Part shown: positions 49,095-58,618 of the stretch, in pieces
Layout: each line of letters opens with the position of its first letter
How positions within the stretch are numbered: the stretch's first letter is position 1
Assembly: GCA_050012675.1 (NCBI GenBank)
Contig: JBEKGS010000006.1
Coordinates: forward strand, 170,894 to 234,893
Direction of reading: 5' to 3'
DNA length: 64,000 nucleotides
DNA from: Fen-455 sp050012675
GTDB lineage: Bacteria; Actinomycetota; Acidimicrobiia; Acidimicrobiales; Bog-793
Made by a program: the position numbers and the translations under genes
The notes under the pieces: model-generated
The model's input: the letters and a program-made list of their open reading frames with translations, nothing else
Databases searched by the model: none
Told to the model about the DNA's origin: nothing

Positions 49095-50638
49095 CGGGCT
49101 CGTTCCCCTACCTCACGACCCTCATCCTCGTGCCGGCGGGGGCGGCGGTCGTGGTCGCCCTCATCCCCAAGGCCCAACGCCGCGCCGTGCAGCTGGTCGG
49201 CTTCGTAACCGCTCTCGCGGTGCTCGGGATCGCCTCGGCGGCGACGGTGGCCTTCACCGCGGGCGACGGCGGCTACCAGTTCGTGTCCACCCATCAGTGG
49301 ATTCCCGCCTTCGGGATCTCCTGGAACCTCGGCATGGACGGCATCTCGCTGTTCCTCGTGCTCATGACCGCGCTCCTGTTCCCGATCGCTCTCGCGGCCT
49401 CCGCCGACAGGGCGGGCGACAAGTCGTTCGTCGCCTGGATCCTCGTGCTCGAGGCCGGCTGCCTCGGTGGCTTCCTCGCCATCGACCTGCTGCTGTTCTT
49501 CGTGTTCTTCGAGCTCACCTTGGTGCCGGTCTACTTCTTGATCGCCGGCTGGGGACACGAAAGGCGCGGCTATGCGGCCGGCAAGTTCTTCCTGTACACC
49601 CTCGGTGCTTCCGCCTTCTTGTTCGTCGGGATCCTGGCCCTGGTCGCCATCCACTCCTCCCAGACCGGCGTTACGACCTTCGACGTGCGGGCCCTGGCCG
49701 ACACGCACCTGTCGGGGACCGCCGGCGTCCTGCTGTTCCTTGCCTTCACCGCCGCCTTCGCGGTGAAGATGCCGCTGTTCCCGTTCCACACGTGGTCTCC
49801 GGACGCCTATCGGGAGGCGCCGGCGGCGGGCTCACTGCTGCTCGCCGGAGTCATGGCGAAGCTCGGCGCCTACGGCATCATCCGTTTCGACCTCGCCTTG
49901 TTCCCGAGGGCCGTCGTGACGTTGGCCCCGCTCTTGATCGCTCTCGGCGTCATAGGCATCATCTACGGCGCCATCGTGGCCGCGGTCGAGCGCGACCTTA
50001 AGCGCCTCGTCGCCTACTCGTCGCTCGCGCACCTCGGCTTCATCGTGATCGGGGCTTTCGCCCTGAGCCGCGAGGCGCTCACCGGCGCCGTGCTGCAGAT
50101 GATCAACCACGGCCTCTACACCGCAGCCTTGTTCATCCTCATCGCCATCCTCTACCGGCGACTGGGCACCTTCTCGGTAAAGGAGATGCGTGGACTGCAA
50201 CGGCGCGTGCCCGTATTGGCGGGAGTGTTCACGCTCGTCATGCTCGCCTCGATAGGCGTGCCCGGCCTGAACGGCTTTGTGGGGGAGTTCCTGATCCTCG
50301 CGGGCACGTTCCTCACCCATCGCTGGTGGGCCGTTGTGGCCACCGCCGGCGTCGTTCTGGCGGCGGTCTATCTCTTGTGGGCCTACCAGCAGGCCTTCCA
50401 CGGCAAGCCCTCCGTCGAGCCGGGTGCGATACGCGACCTGTCCTGGCGTGAGGGGCTCACCCTCGCCCCGCTCGTCATCTTGATAGTGCTGCTCGGCATC
50501 TTCCCCGGCCCGCTGCTCAGCCGGATCGGCCCGTCGGTCACCCGGGTCGTCACCCATGTGGAGGCGGTGGCCCACCAGCGCCCGCCGGAGATCGGGTCCT
50601 CGGGCGTCGCCCTACGGCCGGGCGGGGCAAAGCCATGA
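49091..50638 (+). CDS. nuoM: NADH-quinone oxidoreductase subunit M
   Basis: 515 residues, antiporter-like. FFVFFELTLVPVYFLIAGWG carries the functional Glu; KMPLFPFHTWSPDAYREAPA and AYSSLAHLGFIVIGAFALS follow. The start overlaps the nuoL stop (ATGA). The C-terminal tail of about 25 residues is hydrophilic. Confidence 0.97.
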   Translation: MTGSFPYLTTLILVPAGAAVVVALIPKAQRRAVQLVGFVTALAVLGIASAATVAFTAGDGGYQFVSTHQWIPAFGISWNLGMDGISLFLVLMTALLFPIALAASADRAGDKSFVAWILVLEAGCLGGFLAIDLLLFFVFFELTLVPVYFLIAGWGHERRGYAAGKFFLYTLGASAFLFVGILALVAIHSSQTGVTTFDVRALADTHLSGTAGVLLFLAFTAAFAVKMPLFPFHTWSPDAYREAPAAGSLLLAGVMAKLGAYGIIRFDLALFPRAVVTLAPLLIALGVIGIIYGAIVAAVERDLKRLVAYSSLAHLGFIVIGAFALSREALTGAVLQMINHGLYTAALFILIAILYRRLGTFSVKEMRGLQRRVPVLAGVFTLVMLASIGVPGLNGFVGEFLILAGTFLTHRWWAVVATAGVVLAAVYLLWAYQQAFHGKPSVEPGAIRDLSWREGLTLAPLVILIVLLGIFPGPLLSRIGPSVTRVVTHVEAVAHQRPPEIGSSGVALRPGGAKP

Positions 50639-52242
50639 GCCTGATCGCCACCTTCTCGCTCCTGTCGAGCGTCGTGCCGGCGAGCTTCGTCACGCCTCAC
50701 GTGAACTACGTGGCGGTCCTTCCCGAGCTGATCCTCATCGGGGGCGCCCTCGTGCTGCTCGTCTCCGGCCAGCTCGTGTTCACCAAGGTTCCGACGGCCT
50801 TCTACTCGATCGGCTCGGGCGTGATCGGCGTCGCGGCACTCGTCGCTTCGCTCGTCATCTGGCACGACGTGCAGGCGCGTGGGCCGTTCACGACGATCGC
50901 GGACTCGGTCGCCGTCGACGGCTTCTCCATCGCCTTTCTCGTTCTCGTGTCGTGCATCCTGATCGTCTCCTCCGCCATTGCCAACGACTTTCTCATCCGC
51001 GAGGGGATCGAAGGACCGGAGTACCACGTCCTGGCGCTGCTGGCCGGGTCGGGCGCCATGCTCATGGCCTCGGCCAACGACCTGATCCTCATCTTCGTGG
51101 CCCTCGAGATCATGTCGATCCCGCTCTACATCCTCGCCGGCATGGACTCGAGGCGACGCTCGTCGGGCGAGGCGGCCATGAAGTACTTCGTCCTCGGGGC
51201 GTTCTCCTCGGCCGTGTTCGTCTACGGCATCGCTCTCGTCTACGGGGCGACAGGGTCGACCAACCTCCCCCAGATCGCCTCCTACCTGAGCACCAACATC
51301 GTCACCTCCAACGGTGTGCTCCTAGCGGGGCTCGGCCTGCTGCTGGTCGGCTTCGGCTTCAAGGTGTCGGCCGTGCCCTTCCACATGTGGACGCCGGACG
51401 TCTACCAGGGCGCCCCCACTCCCGCGACGGGGTTCATGACCGCCATCGCCAAGGCCGGCGGCTTCGCGGCACTGCTGCGCGTCTTCTTCTCCACCTTCGG
51501 GACGCTGCGCACCGACTGGCAGCCGGTCCTTTGGGTGATGGCGATCGTCACCTTGCTGCTCGGTGCCATCCTCGGTCTCGTACAGCGCGACGTGAAGCGC
51601 ATGCTCGCGTACTCCTCGATCAACCACGCCGGGTTCATACTCGTCGGCCTCGCGGCTGCGACCGCCAAGGGCATCTCCGGGAGCGTCTACTACGTCTTCG
51701 TCTACGCCTTCTTGGTGCTCGGGAGCTTCGCTGTCATAACCGTCGTAGGGGGCAAGGGCGACCACGACCACGACCTCGACGCCTACCGCGGCCTCGGTCG
51801 TCGCCAGCCGGTGCTGGCGCTGGCTTTCGCGGTGCTGCTGCTCGGCCAGACCGGGATCCCCTTCACGACGGGCTTTTTCGCGAAGCTGTACGTCATCTCG
51901 GCCGCGGTGAAGGCCCACTCGTACGCGCTGGCGGTGATCGCCATGCTGTCGGCGGCCATCGCCGCCGCGTTCTACCTCCGCCTCGTCTTCCTCATGTACG
52001 GCGTCCGGCTCCTCGGAGGGACGCAGAGCGACGAGGGCTCGCTAAAGCTGCCTGTGACGGGCGACCAGGGGGAGGATCTGGAGCCGGCCGATGCGGCGCC
52101 CCGCAAGGTCAACCTCGGACCGGTGAGCGTGCCCGGCCCGACGGCGGTGGCGATCTTCGTCACCGTTGCGGTCACGGTGGTGTTCGGCATCTGGCCCGCC
52201 CCGTTGGTCGACTTCGTCAAGGCGGCCGGCTTCCTCTTCTGA
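50635..52242 (+). CDS. nuoN: NADH-quinone oxidoreductase subunit N
   Basis: 535 residues, antiporter-like; last gene of the operon. LIFVALEIMSIPLYILAGMD, VSAVPFHMWTPDVYQGAPTP and AYSSINHAGFILVGLAAATA are the family motifs. A cytosolic loop before the last helix is hydrophilic (SDEGSLKLPVTGDQGEDLEP). The operon nuoA-N is complete with no insertion and no second copy of any subunit. Confidence 0.97.
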   Translation: MSLIATFSLLSSVVPASFVTPHVNYVAVLPELILIGGALVLLVSGQLVFTKVPTAFYSIGSGVIGVAALVASLVIWHDVQARGPFTTIADSVAVDGFSIAFLVLVSCILIVSSAIANDFLIREGIEGPEYHVLALLAGSGAMLMASANDLILIFVALEIMSIPLYILAGMDSRRRSSGEAAMKYFVLGAFSSAVFVYGIALVYGATGSTNLPQIASYLSTNIVTSNGVLLAGLGLLLVGFGFKVSAVPFHMWTPDVYQGAPTPATGFMTAIAKAGGFAALLRVFFSTFGTLRTDWQPVLWVMAIVTLLLGAILGLVQRDVKRMLAYSSINHAGFILVGLAAATAKGISGSVYYVFVYAFLVLGSFAVITVVGGKGDHDHDLDAYRGLGRRQPVLALAFAVLLLGQTGIPFTTGFFAKLYVISAAVKAHSYALAVIAMLSAAIAAAFYLRLVFLMYGVRLLGGTQSDEGSLKLPVTGDQGEDLEPADAAPRKVNLGPVSVPGPTAVAIFVTVAVTVVFGIWPAPLVDFVKAAGFLF

Positions 52243-52244
52243 TC

Positions 52245-52256
52245 GCCCGGCCGGGC
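52245..52256. terminator. Short GC palindrome after nuoN
   Basis: GCCCGGCCGGGC immediately follows the nuoN stop in the 112-base convergent gap. It has no T-tract and, as a perfect palindrome, little loop, so a terminator role for the nuo operon is only a guess. Confidence 0.25.
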
Positions 52257-52354
52257 GCTGTGTCGGCGGGGCCCTCGAAGGTGCCCAAAGCGGCTAGCTA
52301 CGGGTGCACGCAGCCGTCGCCGAGCGGGACGACTGCGGGCGAGGACGACGGGGC

Positions 52355-55318
52355 TCAACGCGAGTTGACGGCCGCTTCCTCGACGTCGTTTGCGGCGCTG
52401 GGACGCTGGAAGAACCTCCCGACGAGGGGGAGCTCCCAGAACGACTCGGCCCGCGCGATGGCAAGTGCCATGGGAAGGGTGTTCTCGGCCGCGTCCCACA
52501 CCACGTATCTCGGCAGCCACTTGGGGCCGAACTTGGCGTTGAAACGCCAGAGCGACTCGATCTGCATCGAGTCCGACATGCGCCGGAGAAGCCATCGTTG
52601 GATGCCGCCCCCGTCCTCGCCGGCGACGATCGCCCGCATGGTGGCGAAGTTCAGCCCGAGGTGCTCGTCACCACAGTCGCGCAGCCGCTCGATCGTGCGC
52701 ACGATGATGAAGTCGAGCAGCCCGTTGGGGTGATCATCCTGGTCGCGGCGCATCAGGTCGAGCGAGTAGCCGGCGATGCCGAAGGCGGGGACGAACTGGC
52801 AGAACGCCACCGGGTGGCCGTCGGGGCTGTGCGCGACCGCGAGCAAAAGGCCCTGGTCACGGGCGTCGAATATACGCCCGAGCGTCATGGAGAAGCCCCG
52901 TTCCACCTCGCCACGGCGCCTTTGCACCATGACGGCCCTGAGGGCGTCCGCGAGCTCGCCCTCGACATGGGCCGGGTCGTGGAACGAGATGGTGTAGCCG
53001 TGGTTGGCGATCCTGTTCACCGCCTGGCGCAGTCCTTTGCGGGAGCCGCCTTCCAGCGAGAAGCTCCGTACGTCGACGACGCCCTCGTCACCGATGTAGC
53101 GCTCGTGCATGCCCGAGCGTCTGTAGACGCCGAGCCACTCCTCGCCGGCCCCCAGCACGGCCACCGACCAGCCCTGTTCGTCGGCGAAGCGGCGGAAGGC
53201 CGACCAGAGCTCGTCACGTTCTTCGGGCTCGCAGATCGGGTCGGGCGAGACGAGGCAGATCCCGCCGTAGATGGCGTAGGCGACGAGTCCGTCGCGGTCG
53301 AAAAAGGCCTGCTTGTCGCTGCGCAGGGCGAAGTAGTCGAGCGTGCCGGCGCCGAGGCGGCGGACTATGTCGGCGGCATGCTCGGTGGTGTCGGTGCGAA
53401 CGCTCGAGCGGTGCCGGTCTACGACGGGCCGGAAGGCCAGCACCAGCGCCACCGCAGCCAGACCGAGGCCGACAGCCAGCAGGGCAGGGTACAAGAAGGC
53501 ATCGACCCGGGGATTGAGCGCCACCGTCCTGACGCCGACGAGACGCCCGGCGGTGGCCCACCAGGCCTGGTCCCAGGTGATCGGGCGACCGCCACGATGG
53601 GTCGGGATGACGCTCCACAGGACCGTCGCGCCGATGATGGTGACCCCGACGACGCCACCGAGGAGCGTGGTGAGGCCTGCTCTGAGCGAAGGAAGGTCGA
53701 AGCGTGCCCGGAAGGAGCCTCTCGCCCACCAGAGCACTGCCACGAGCACGAGGGCCGCGATGGACTGGACGACCTCGCCGTGGCGGATCAGGTGAAGCGC
53801 CACCGTGCCGGCGAGCAGACCGATGGCCACGAGCCAAGCCAGGCGCTGACCTCGTCTCACGCCGCGGGCGACTGCCAGGAGCCCGACACCGGCGAGGGCC
53901 ACCAGGGCTCCTGCGGCCTCGCTCACCCCGAGCGGGATGTAGCCGAGCAGGGGGTGCAACCGCCCCCGTACCTGGGGGGGAACGACCGCCGACACTAGGT
54001 CGGCCAGTCCGAGGACGGCGATCCCGGCTGCTATGAGGCGCCGCACCCGCCTCAGGCTGCGGGCGGAGTCGGTGACCTGTGGCCACACGCGCCCGCCCGG
54101 GAACGACGCCACCACTTCCGGCTCGCCGCAGTCGCGCACGAGGCGCCCGGCCGCGAATCGTTCCAGGACCGTCACCGGGCGCAGGTACCTGCGTGCGAGC
54201 AGGAGCCTCGCGTGCACCTCCGCACCCCCCTCGATCTCGACCCATGAGACCTGCTGGAGGTGGACGAACACCGGGGGCAGGCCGAGGCGCGAGGCCCGTT
54301 CCTCCACGACCTCGCCGCAAGCGCCGGAGTTCGCATAAAAGCCCGTGCCGACCCGCGCGAGCTCGGGCTGGAGCGTGTGGCCCGTGACCAGTCCGGTGCC
54401 TCCGGCGGCGAGGATCGGGCGGGTGGCTTCTCGAGCCCTGTCATTGGCGTGGTGGGCCGCGGGCCCGAGCAGCGATCGACCGGCGGAGTGCCAGACCCGG
54501 TGATTGACTACGGCGAGCACGATCCCGGCCACGATCACCTCGGCCACGAGGCTCAGGGCGAGGCCGAGAAGGCGGGACGAGAACGGCTCGAGCCTCTTCG
54601 GCATGCCGAATATCCACCAGTCCGGGAGCCGCGCGAACAGGGCCACCGCGATCGGGACCGCCAGCCACCACAGCCACCGGACGATGCGGCGGTAGGTGAG
54701 GCGCGAGGCCACGAACCGGGGCAGGCCCGAAGGATCGGCCAGACGGTTTATGCCGTCGAGCCACGGTGAGCTCGAGCCGGCCAGCGCGGGCAGGATCTCC
54801 GCCACGGCGTGTTGGCCGAGGGGGGTGTCGCGCGGGTCGGTCGGGTCGACGAAGGCGTTGCGCTCGTCGAAGCGCCACCCCGGCTCGATGCAGACGCGTT
54901 TGGGCCCTTCGGCCGTCGCCACCTCGAGCTGGGCCGAGAGGGCGACCTCGAAACCGGCTTCGACGACGGCGGCGTTCGCCGCCGGGTCATAGAGCACGGC
55001 CCGATCGCGGTTGCCGGGAAGCAGGATGGCCCGCCGGTTGACGTCTGCCGCGAGATAGCCCGAGAGCGCCTGGCGCAGTTCCTCGTGGGCACCGAGTGCC
55101 GCCGCCGGGTCACCTGCGGGCGGCACCAGCAGATCGAAGGCGTTGCCGGCGACGACGAGGGCGCCCGGGCCTTCGCTGCGCTCGAGCGCGCGGGCGAGCT
55201 CCACCGACGCCGAGCCCGACGACTGCGTGCGCTTGGCGCCGAGGAACAGGTCGCTCACCACCATCACCCGCCAACCGACGGGGACCGCCAGGTTGACGAC
55301 GGTGACGTGCTCAGGCAT
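52355..55318 (-). CDS. Degenerate metallophosphoesterase / membrane / DUF2156 (LPG-synthase C-like) fusion
   Basis: 987 residues from the ATG at 55318. Residues 15-320 follow the calcineurin-like/LpxH order but with altered ligands: SDLFLG (22-27; the His of D-x-H is Phe), GNAFD (58-62, GD is GN), GNRD (102-105), and GHTL (313-316, GHxH lost). Two helices near 212-230 and 250-272 interrupt this domain. Several further membrane helices lie around 430-660. The last 320 residues are DUF2156, the aminoacyl-transferase half of MprF/LysX (LDYFALRSDKQAFF; GLNFATMRAIVAGE; WRFNAKFGPKWLPRY). It probably adds an amino acid to a membrane lipid; no lysyl-tRNA synthetase domain is attached. Confidence 0.8.
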   Translation of the reverse strand: MPEHVTVVNLAVPVGWRVMVVSDLFLGAKRTQSSGSASVELARALERSEGPGALVVAGNAFDLLVPPAGDPAAALGAHEELRQALSGYLAADVNRRAILLPGNRDRAVLYDPAANAAVVEAGFEVALSAQLEVATAEGPKRVCIEPGWRFDERNAFVDPTDPRDTPLGQHAVAEILPALAGSSSPWLDGINRLADPSGLPRFVASRLTYRRIVRWLWWLAVPIAVALFARLPDWWIFGMPKRLEPFSSRLLGLALSLVAEVIVAGIVLAVVNHRVWHSAGRSLLGPAAHHANDRAREATRPILAAGGTGLVTGHTLQPELARVGTGFYANSGACGEVVEERASRLGLPPVFVHLQQVSWVEIEGGAEVHARLLLARRYLRPVTVLERFAAGRLVRDCGEPEVVASFPGGRVWPQVTDSARSLRRVRRLIAAGIAVLGLADLVSAVVPPQVRGRLHPLLGYIPLGVSEAAGALVALAGVGLLAVARGVRRGQRLAWLVAIGLLAGTVALHLIRHGEVVQSIAALVLVAVLWWARGSFRARFDLPSLRAGLTTLLGGVVGVTIIGATVLWSVIPTHRGGRPITWDQAWWATAGRLVGVRTVALNPRVDAFLYPALLAVGLGLAAVALVLAFRPVVDRHRSSVRTDTTEHAADIVRRLGAGTLDYFALRSDKQAFFDRDGLVAYAIYGGICLVSPDPICEPEERDELWSAFRRFADEQGWSVAVLGAGEEWLGVYRRSGMHERYIGDEGVVDVRSFSLEGGSRKGLRQAVNRIANHGYTISFHDPAHVEGELADALRAVMVQRRRGEVERGFSMTLGRIFDARDQGLLLAVAHSPDGHPVAFCQFVPAFGIAGYSLDLMRRDQDDHPNGLLDFIIVRTIERLRDCGDEHLGLNFATMRAIVAGEDGGGIQRWLLRRMSDSMQIESLWRFNAKFGPKWLPRYVVWDAAENTLPMALAIARAESFWELPLVGRFFQRPSAANDVEEAAVNSR

Positions 55319-55446
55319 GTGTGCTCCATTGTGACAGCCAGGCCGCTCGGCGGTCGGTAGGGTTGGCGACCAGTGCCGGTGGGGCCGAGGTCCAGCTCGT
55401 CGTGAGCAGGCCGGTGTTTGGGGGCGCCGGACGAGGGAGGGCGACG

Positions 55447-57441
55447 ATGAGCGACGCGAGCGGGGACTCAGGCCAGGGGCATGTCGCCGCCATCGAGGAC
55501 TACCTGGCCGAGCTTCGGACCTTCCCGCCGCCCGAGGGCTTCGCCCGCTCGGCGCTCGTGTCCGACGGGAACATCTACGCCGAGGCCGAGGCGGACCCCG
55601 AACAGTTCTGGGCTGATCAGGCAAGGGCGTTGACCTGGTTCGAGCCTTGGGACCAGGTGCTCGACTGGCAGCCGCCCTTCGCCAAGTGGTTTCTCGGTGG
55701 CCGGATGAACGTGGCCTTCAACTGCCTGGACCGCCACGTCGAGGCTGGGCGGGGCGACAAGATCGCCTTCTACTTCGAGGGCGAGCCCGGGGACCGCCGC
55801 ACGATCACCTACGCCGAGCTTGCCGACGAGGTCGGCCGCTGCGCGAACGCCCTTAGATCGCTCGGCATCGAGCGTGGTGACCGCGTGGCCATATACATGC
55901 CGATGATCCCGGAGCTTCCGGTCGCCATGCTGGCCTGCGCGCGGATCGGGGCCGCCCATTCGGTTGTGTTCGGGGGCTTTTCGGCCGACGCTCTTCGCGA
56001 CCGCATCGAGGACGCCAGCGCCCGGCTGCTCATCACCGCGGACGGCGGATGGAGGCGCGGGCACGCCGTCGAGCTCAAAGCCAGCGCCGACCACGCCCTT
56101 TCCGGCGGCGCCCGCTCCATCGAGAACGTGCTCGTCGTCCGGCGCCTCGGCGAGGCTGCGAAGAACCTCGTCATGCAAGAAGGGCGCGATCACTTCTGGC
56201 ACGATCTGGTCTCCGGCCAGAGCCCGCACAGCCCCGCCGAGGCGATGGACTCCGAGGACCTGCTCTTCCTGCTCTACACCTCGGGCACGACGGCCCGCCC
56301 GAAGGGGATCATGCACACCACCGGTGGCTACCTGACCCAGGTCGCCTTCACCCACAGGACGGTCTTCGACTTGAAGCCCGAGACCGACATCTATTGGTGC
56401 GCGGCGGACATCGGTTGGGTCACGGGCCACAGTTACATCGTCTACGGGCCGCTCGCGAACGGGGCTACGAGCGTGCTCTACGAGGGAACCCCGGACTTCC
56501 CGGACCGTGATCGCTGGTGGTCGATAATCGAGCGCTACGGGGTCACGACGCTCTACACGGCGCCGACGGCGATTCGCACCTTCATGAAGTGGGGGACCGA
56601 CTACCCCGCCGCACACGACCTGTCCAGCCTTCGGGTGCTCGGCTCGGTGGGCGAGCCGATCAACCCCGAGGCGTGGATCTGGTACTGGGAGCAGATCGGC
56701 GGAGGCCGATGCCCGGTCGTCGACACGTGGTGGCAGACCGAGACCGGCGCCATCATGATCTCCCCGCTGCCGGGCGTGACGACCTTGAAGCCGGGCAGCG
56801 CGACCTTCCCGCTGCCTGGGGTCGGGGCCGAAGTCGTCGACGACGCCGGCAGCGTCGTCGAGCGCGGGGGCGGGTACCTCACCCTCACGCGGCCCTGGCC
56901 GGCCATGTTGAGGGGCATATACGGCGACCCGGAGCGGTATCGGCAGACCTACTGGAGCCGCTTCGCGGGCCGCTACTTCGCAGGAGACGGGGCCAAGATC
57001 GACGACGACGGGTACTTCTGGCTGCTCGGGCGCGTCGACGACGTCATGAACGTGTCGGGCCACCGCGTCTCGACGACCGAAGTGGAGTCCGCGCTGGTCG
57101 ATCACCCGAGCGTGGCGGAAGCGGCCGTGGTCGGTGCCCACGATGCGACGACCGGCCAGGTGATCATCGCCTTTGTCACCCTGAAACACGGCCTCGAGAT
57201 CGGCGACGAGCACGCAGAGGCCCTGCGCGCCCACGTCGTCGAGAAGATCGGGGCCATCGCCAGACCGCGGGTCATCATCTTCACCGACGATCTCCCGAAG
57301 ACCCGTTCGGGCAAGATCATGCGGAGGCTCTTGAGGGACGTCGCCGAGGGCCGCGACCTCGGCGACACGACCACACTCGCCGACCCGGCGGTGGTGGCCG
57401 AGCTCCGTCGGCGGGCGGCGACCGGTTCCGGCGAGGAATGA
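55447..57441 (+). CDS. acs: Acetyl-CoA synthetase (AMP-forming)
   Basis: 664 residues from the ATG at 55447, which follows GAGGGAGGG. Adenylation motif A3 is LYTSGTTARPKGIMHTTGGY, WCAADIGWVTGHSYIVYGPL follows, and DTWWQTETGAIMISPLPG is the acetate-pocket motif. GRVDDVMNVSGHRVSTTEVE is the hinge/A8. The regulatory Lys is in PKTRSGKIMRRLLRDVAEG, the site acetylated in other Acs enzymes. It activates acetate to acetyl-CoA. It is divergent from the DUF2156 fusion and overlaps the next start (ATGA). Confidence 0.95.
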   Translation: MSDASGDSGQGHVAAIEDYLAELRTFPPPEGFARSALVSDGNIYAEAEADPEQFWADQARALTWFEPWDQVLDWQPPFAKWFLGGRMNVAFNCLDRHVEAGRGDKIAFYFEGEPGDRRTITYAELADEVGRCANALRSLGIERGDRVAIYMPMIPELPVAMLACARIGAAHSVVFGGFSADALRDRIEDASARLLITADGGWRRGHAVELKASADHALSGGARSIENVLVVRRLGEAAKNLVMQEGRDHFWHDLVSGQSPHSPAEAMDSEDLLFLLYTSGTTARPKGIMHTTGGYLTQVAFTHRTVFDLKPETDIYWCAADIGWVTGHSYIVYGPLANGATSVLYEGTPDFPDRDRWWSIIERYGVTTLYTAPTAIRTFMKWGTDYPAAHDLSSLRVLGSVGEPINPEAWIWYWEQIGGGRCPVVDTWWQTETGAIMISPLPGVTTLKPGSATFPLPGVGAEVVDDAGSVVERGGGYLTLTRPWPAMLRGIYGDPERYRQTYWSRFAGRYFAGDGAKIDDDGYFWLLGRVDDVMNVSGHRVSTTEVESALVDHPSVAEAAVVGAHDATTGQVIIAFVTLKHGLEIGDEHAEALRAHVVEKIGAIARPRVIIFTDDLPKTRSGKIMRRLLRDVAEGRDLGDTTTLADPAVVAELRRRAATGSGEE

Positions 57442-57935
57442 GCACGGCGCCGGGCTGGCCGGGAACATGGACCTGGCGGGCGGGTCCTAAGGCTGCGGGT
57501 CCGGCAGTGATCTTCGACGTGGACGGCGTGCTCGCGGACGCATCGGGCCGTCAGCATCATCTGGCGGGCCTCAGGCGCGACTGGGACTCGTTCTTCGCCG
57601 AATGCGGGGAGGACCCGATCATCCCCGAGGTGGCCCGCCTGCTCGAGCTGCTGGCGCCCGAGCTCACCGTGGTGCTTCTCACCGCCCGGCCGGCCCGCGT
57701 GCGCCAAAAGACCCTGGAGTGGCTCGCGTCACACGGCCTGCGTTACGACCTGCTCATCATGCGCGCCGACGGCGACGGCCGTCCTGCACGCGAGTTGAAG
57801 CGCGCCGAGACCTTGCGGCTCGCGAGCCACGGCTACGAGGTGCGCCTGGCCGTCGAGGACGATCCCGCGAACCTCGAGATGTTCGACTCCGAGGGCGTGC
57901 CGTGCCTCTATGTGCACTCCGGCTACTACGGCTGA
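57438..57935 (+). CDS. HAD-superfamily phosphatase (PNKP-like domain)
   Basis: 165 residues. HAD motif I is VIFDVDGVLADASGRQHH (D-x-D), motif II LTVVLLTARPARVRQKTLEW, motif III near ELKRAET, and motif IV VEDDPANLEMFDSEGVP. The layout resembles the phosphatase half of polynucleotide kinase-phosphatases and small Acidimicrobia/actinobacterial HADs. The substrate is unknown. Coupled to acs by a 4-base overlap and 4 bases from the convergent yajQ stop. Confidence 0.82.
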   Translation: MSTAPGWPGTWTWRAGPKAAGPAVIFDVDGVLADASGRQHHLAGLRRDWDSFFAECGEDPIIPEVARLLELLAPELTVVLLTARPARVRQKTLEWLASHGLRYDLLIMRADGDGRPARELKRAETLRLASHGYEVRLAVEDDPANLEMFDSEGVPCLYVHSGYYG

Positions 57936-57939
57936 GGCA

Positions 57940-58428
57940 TCACTCGCGGAAGTTGCCGAACTGGAGTGGGATCTCGAGGTCCTGTTCCTTGAGGGCGGCG
58001 ATCACGGCCTGCAGGTCGTCGCGTTTCTTGCCGGTGACGCGCACCTGATCACCCTGGGTCTGGGACTGCACGCCCTTCAGGGCGAGGTCCTTGATGATCT
58101 TGTTGATCTTCTTGGCGTGATCCGCCGAGATACCGGCGTTCAACGCGGCGCTCTGGCGCAGAGTGCCTTTGGAGGCCTCCTCGATCTTGCCGTAGGAAAC
58201 GGCCTTGAGCGACACGTTCCGGCGGACGAGCTTCTCCTCGAGCACCTGGACGAGGGCACGGCGTCGGTCCTCGGTCGGCGCGTTCAGCTCGATCTCGTGC
58301 CCCTTCAGCTCGACTGTCGCGCCTGTGTCCTTGAAGTCGAAGCGGGTGGCTATCTCGCGGCTCGCCTGGTCGACGGCATTGCGGACCTCTTGCATGTCGA
58401 CCTGGGATGTGACGTCGAAGCTTGGCAC
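57940..58428 (-). CDS. yajQ: YajQ family nucleotide-binding protein
   Basis: 162 residues, full length: PSFDVTSQVDMQEVRNAVDQ, AVSYGKIEEASKGTLRQ, and a tail RVTGKKRDDLQAVIAALKEQ with the final PLQFGNFRE, the YajQ hallmark. The fold has two RNA-binding-like halves; homologues in Xanthomonas and Pseudomonas bind c-di-GMP. The GTG start at 58428 is preceded by TAGCGT (58440-58435) six bases upstream and no Shine-Dalgarno, so it is probably leaderless. Confidence 0.93.
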   Translation of the reverse strand: MPSFDVTSQVDMQEVRNAVDQASREIATRFDFKDTGATVELKGHEIELNAPTEDRRRALVQVLEEKLVRRNVSLKAVSYGKIEEASKGTLRQSAALNAGISADHAKKINKIIKDLALKGVQSQTQGDQVRVTGKKRDDLQAVIAALKEQDLEIPLQFGNFRE

Positions 58429-58505
58429 GCACGCACGCTAGCAAGCCCACTCGATGCTTCGCCTTGCGAAGCGCGCCCGTTCGGGCCACTATCGTGTCCG
58501 CCGAC

Positions 58506-58587
58506 GGGTCGGTACCCAAGTGGACAACGGGGGCAGACTGTAAATCTGCTGGCTCAGCCTTCGAAGGTTCGAATCCTTCCCGGCCCA
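58506..58587 (+). tRNA. tRNA-Tyr (anticodon GTA)
   Basis: 82 bases, class II. Acceptor GGGTCGG pairs with CCGGCCC (one G-U). The anticodon stem GCAGA/TCTGC has loop CTGTAAA, giving GTA. A long variable arm follows, and the T stem is GAAGG/CCTTC with loop TTCGAAT. The 3' CCA is not encoded (A then CCG). It lies upstream of the tRNA-Thr and further tRNA at the right edge. Confidence 0.96.
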
Positions 58588-58618
58588 CCGTCGCTTCGCC
58601 CGCTATCTCGCAGGTCCC

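Noticed and set aside
56281..56330. Acs ATP motif SGTTARPKG with Ala where many enzymes have Gly
   Set aside because: This variant is common in actinobacterial acetate-CoA ligases as I recall them, so it is not evidence of inactivity.
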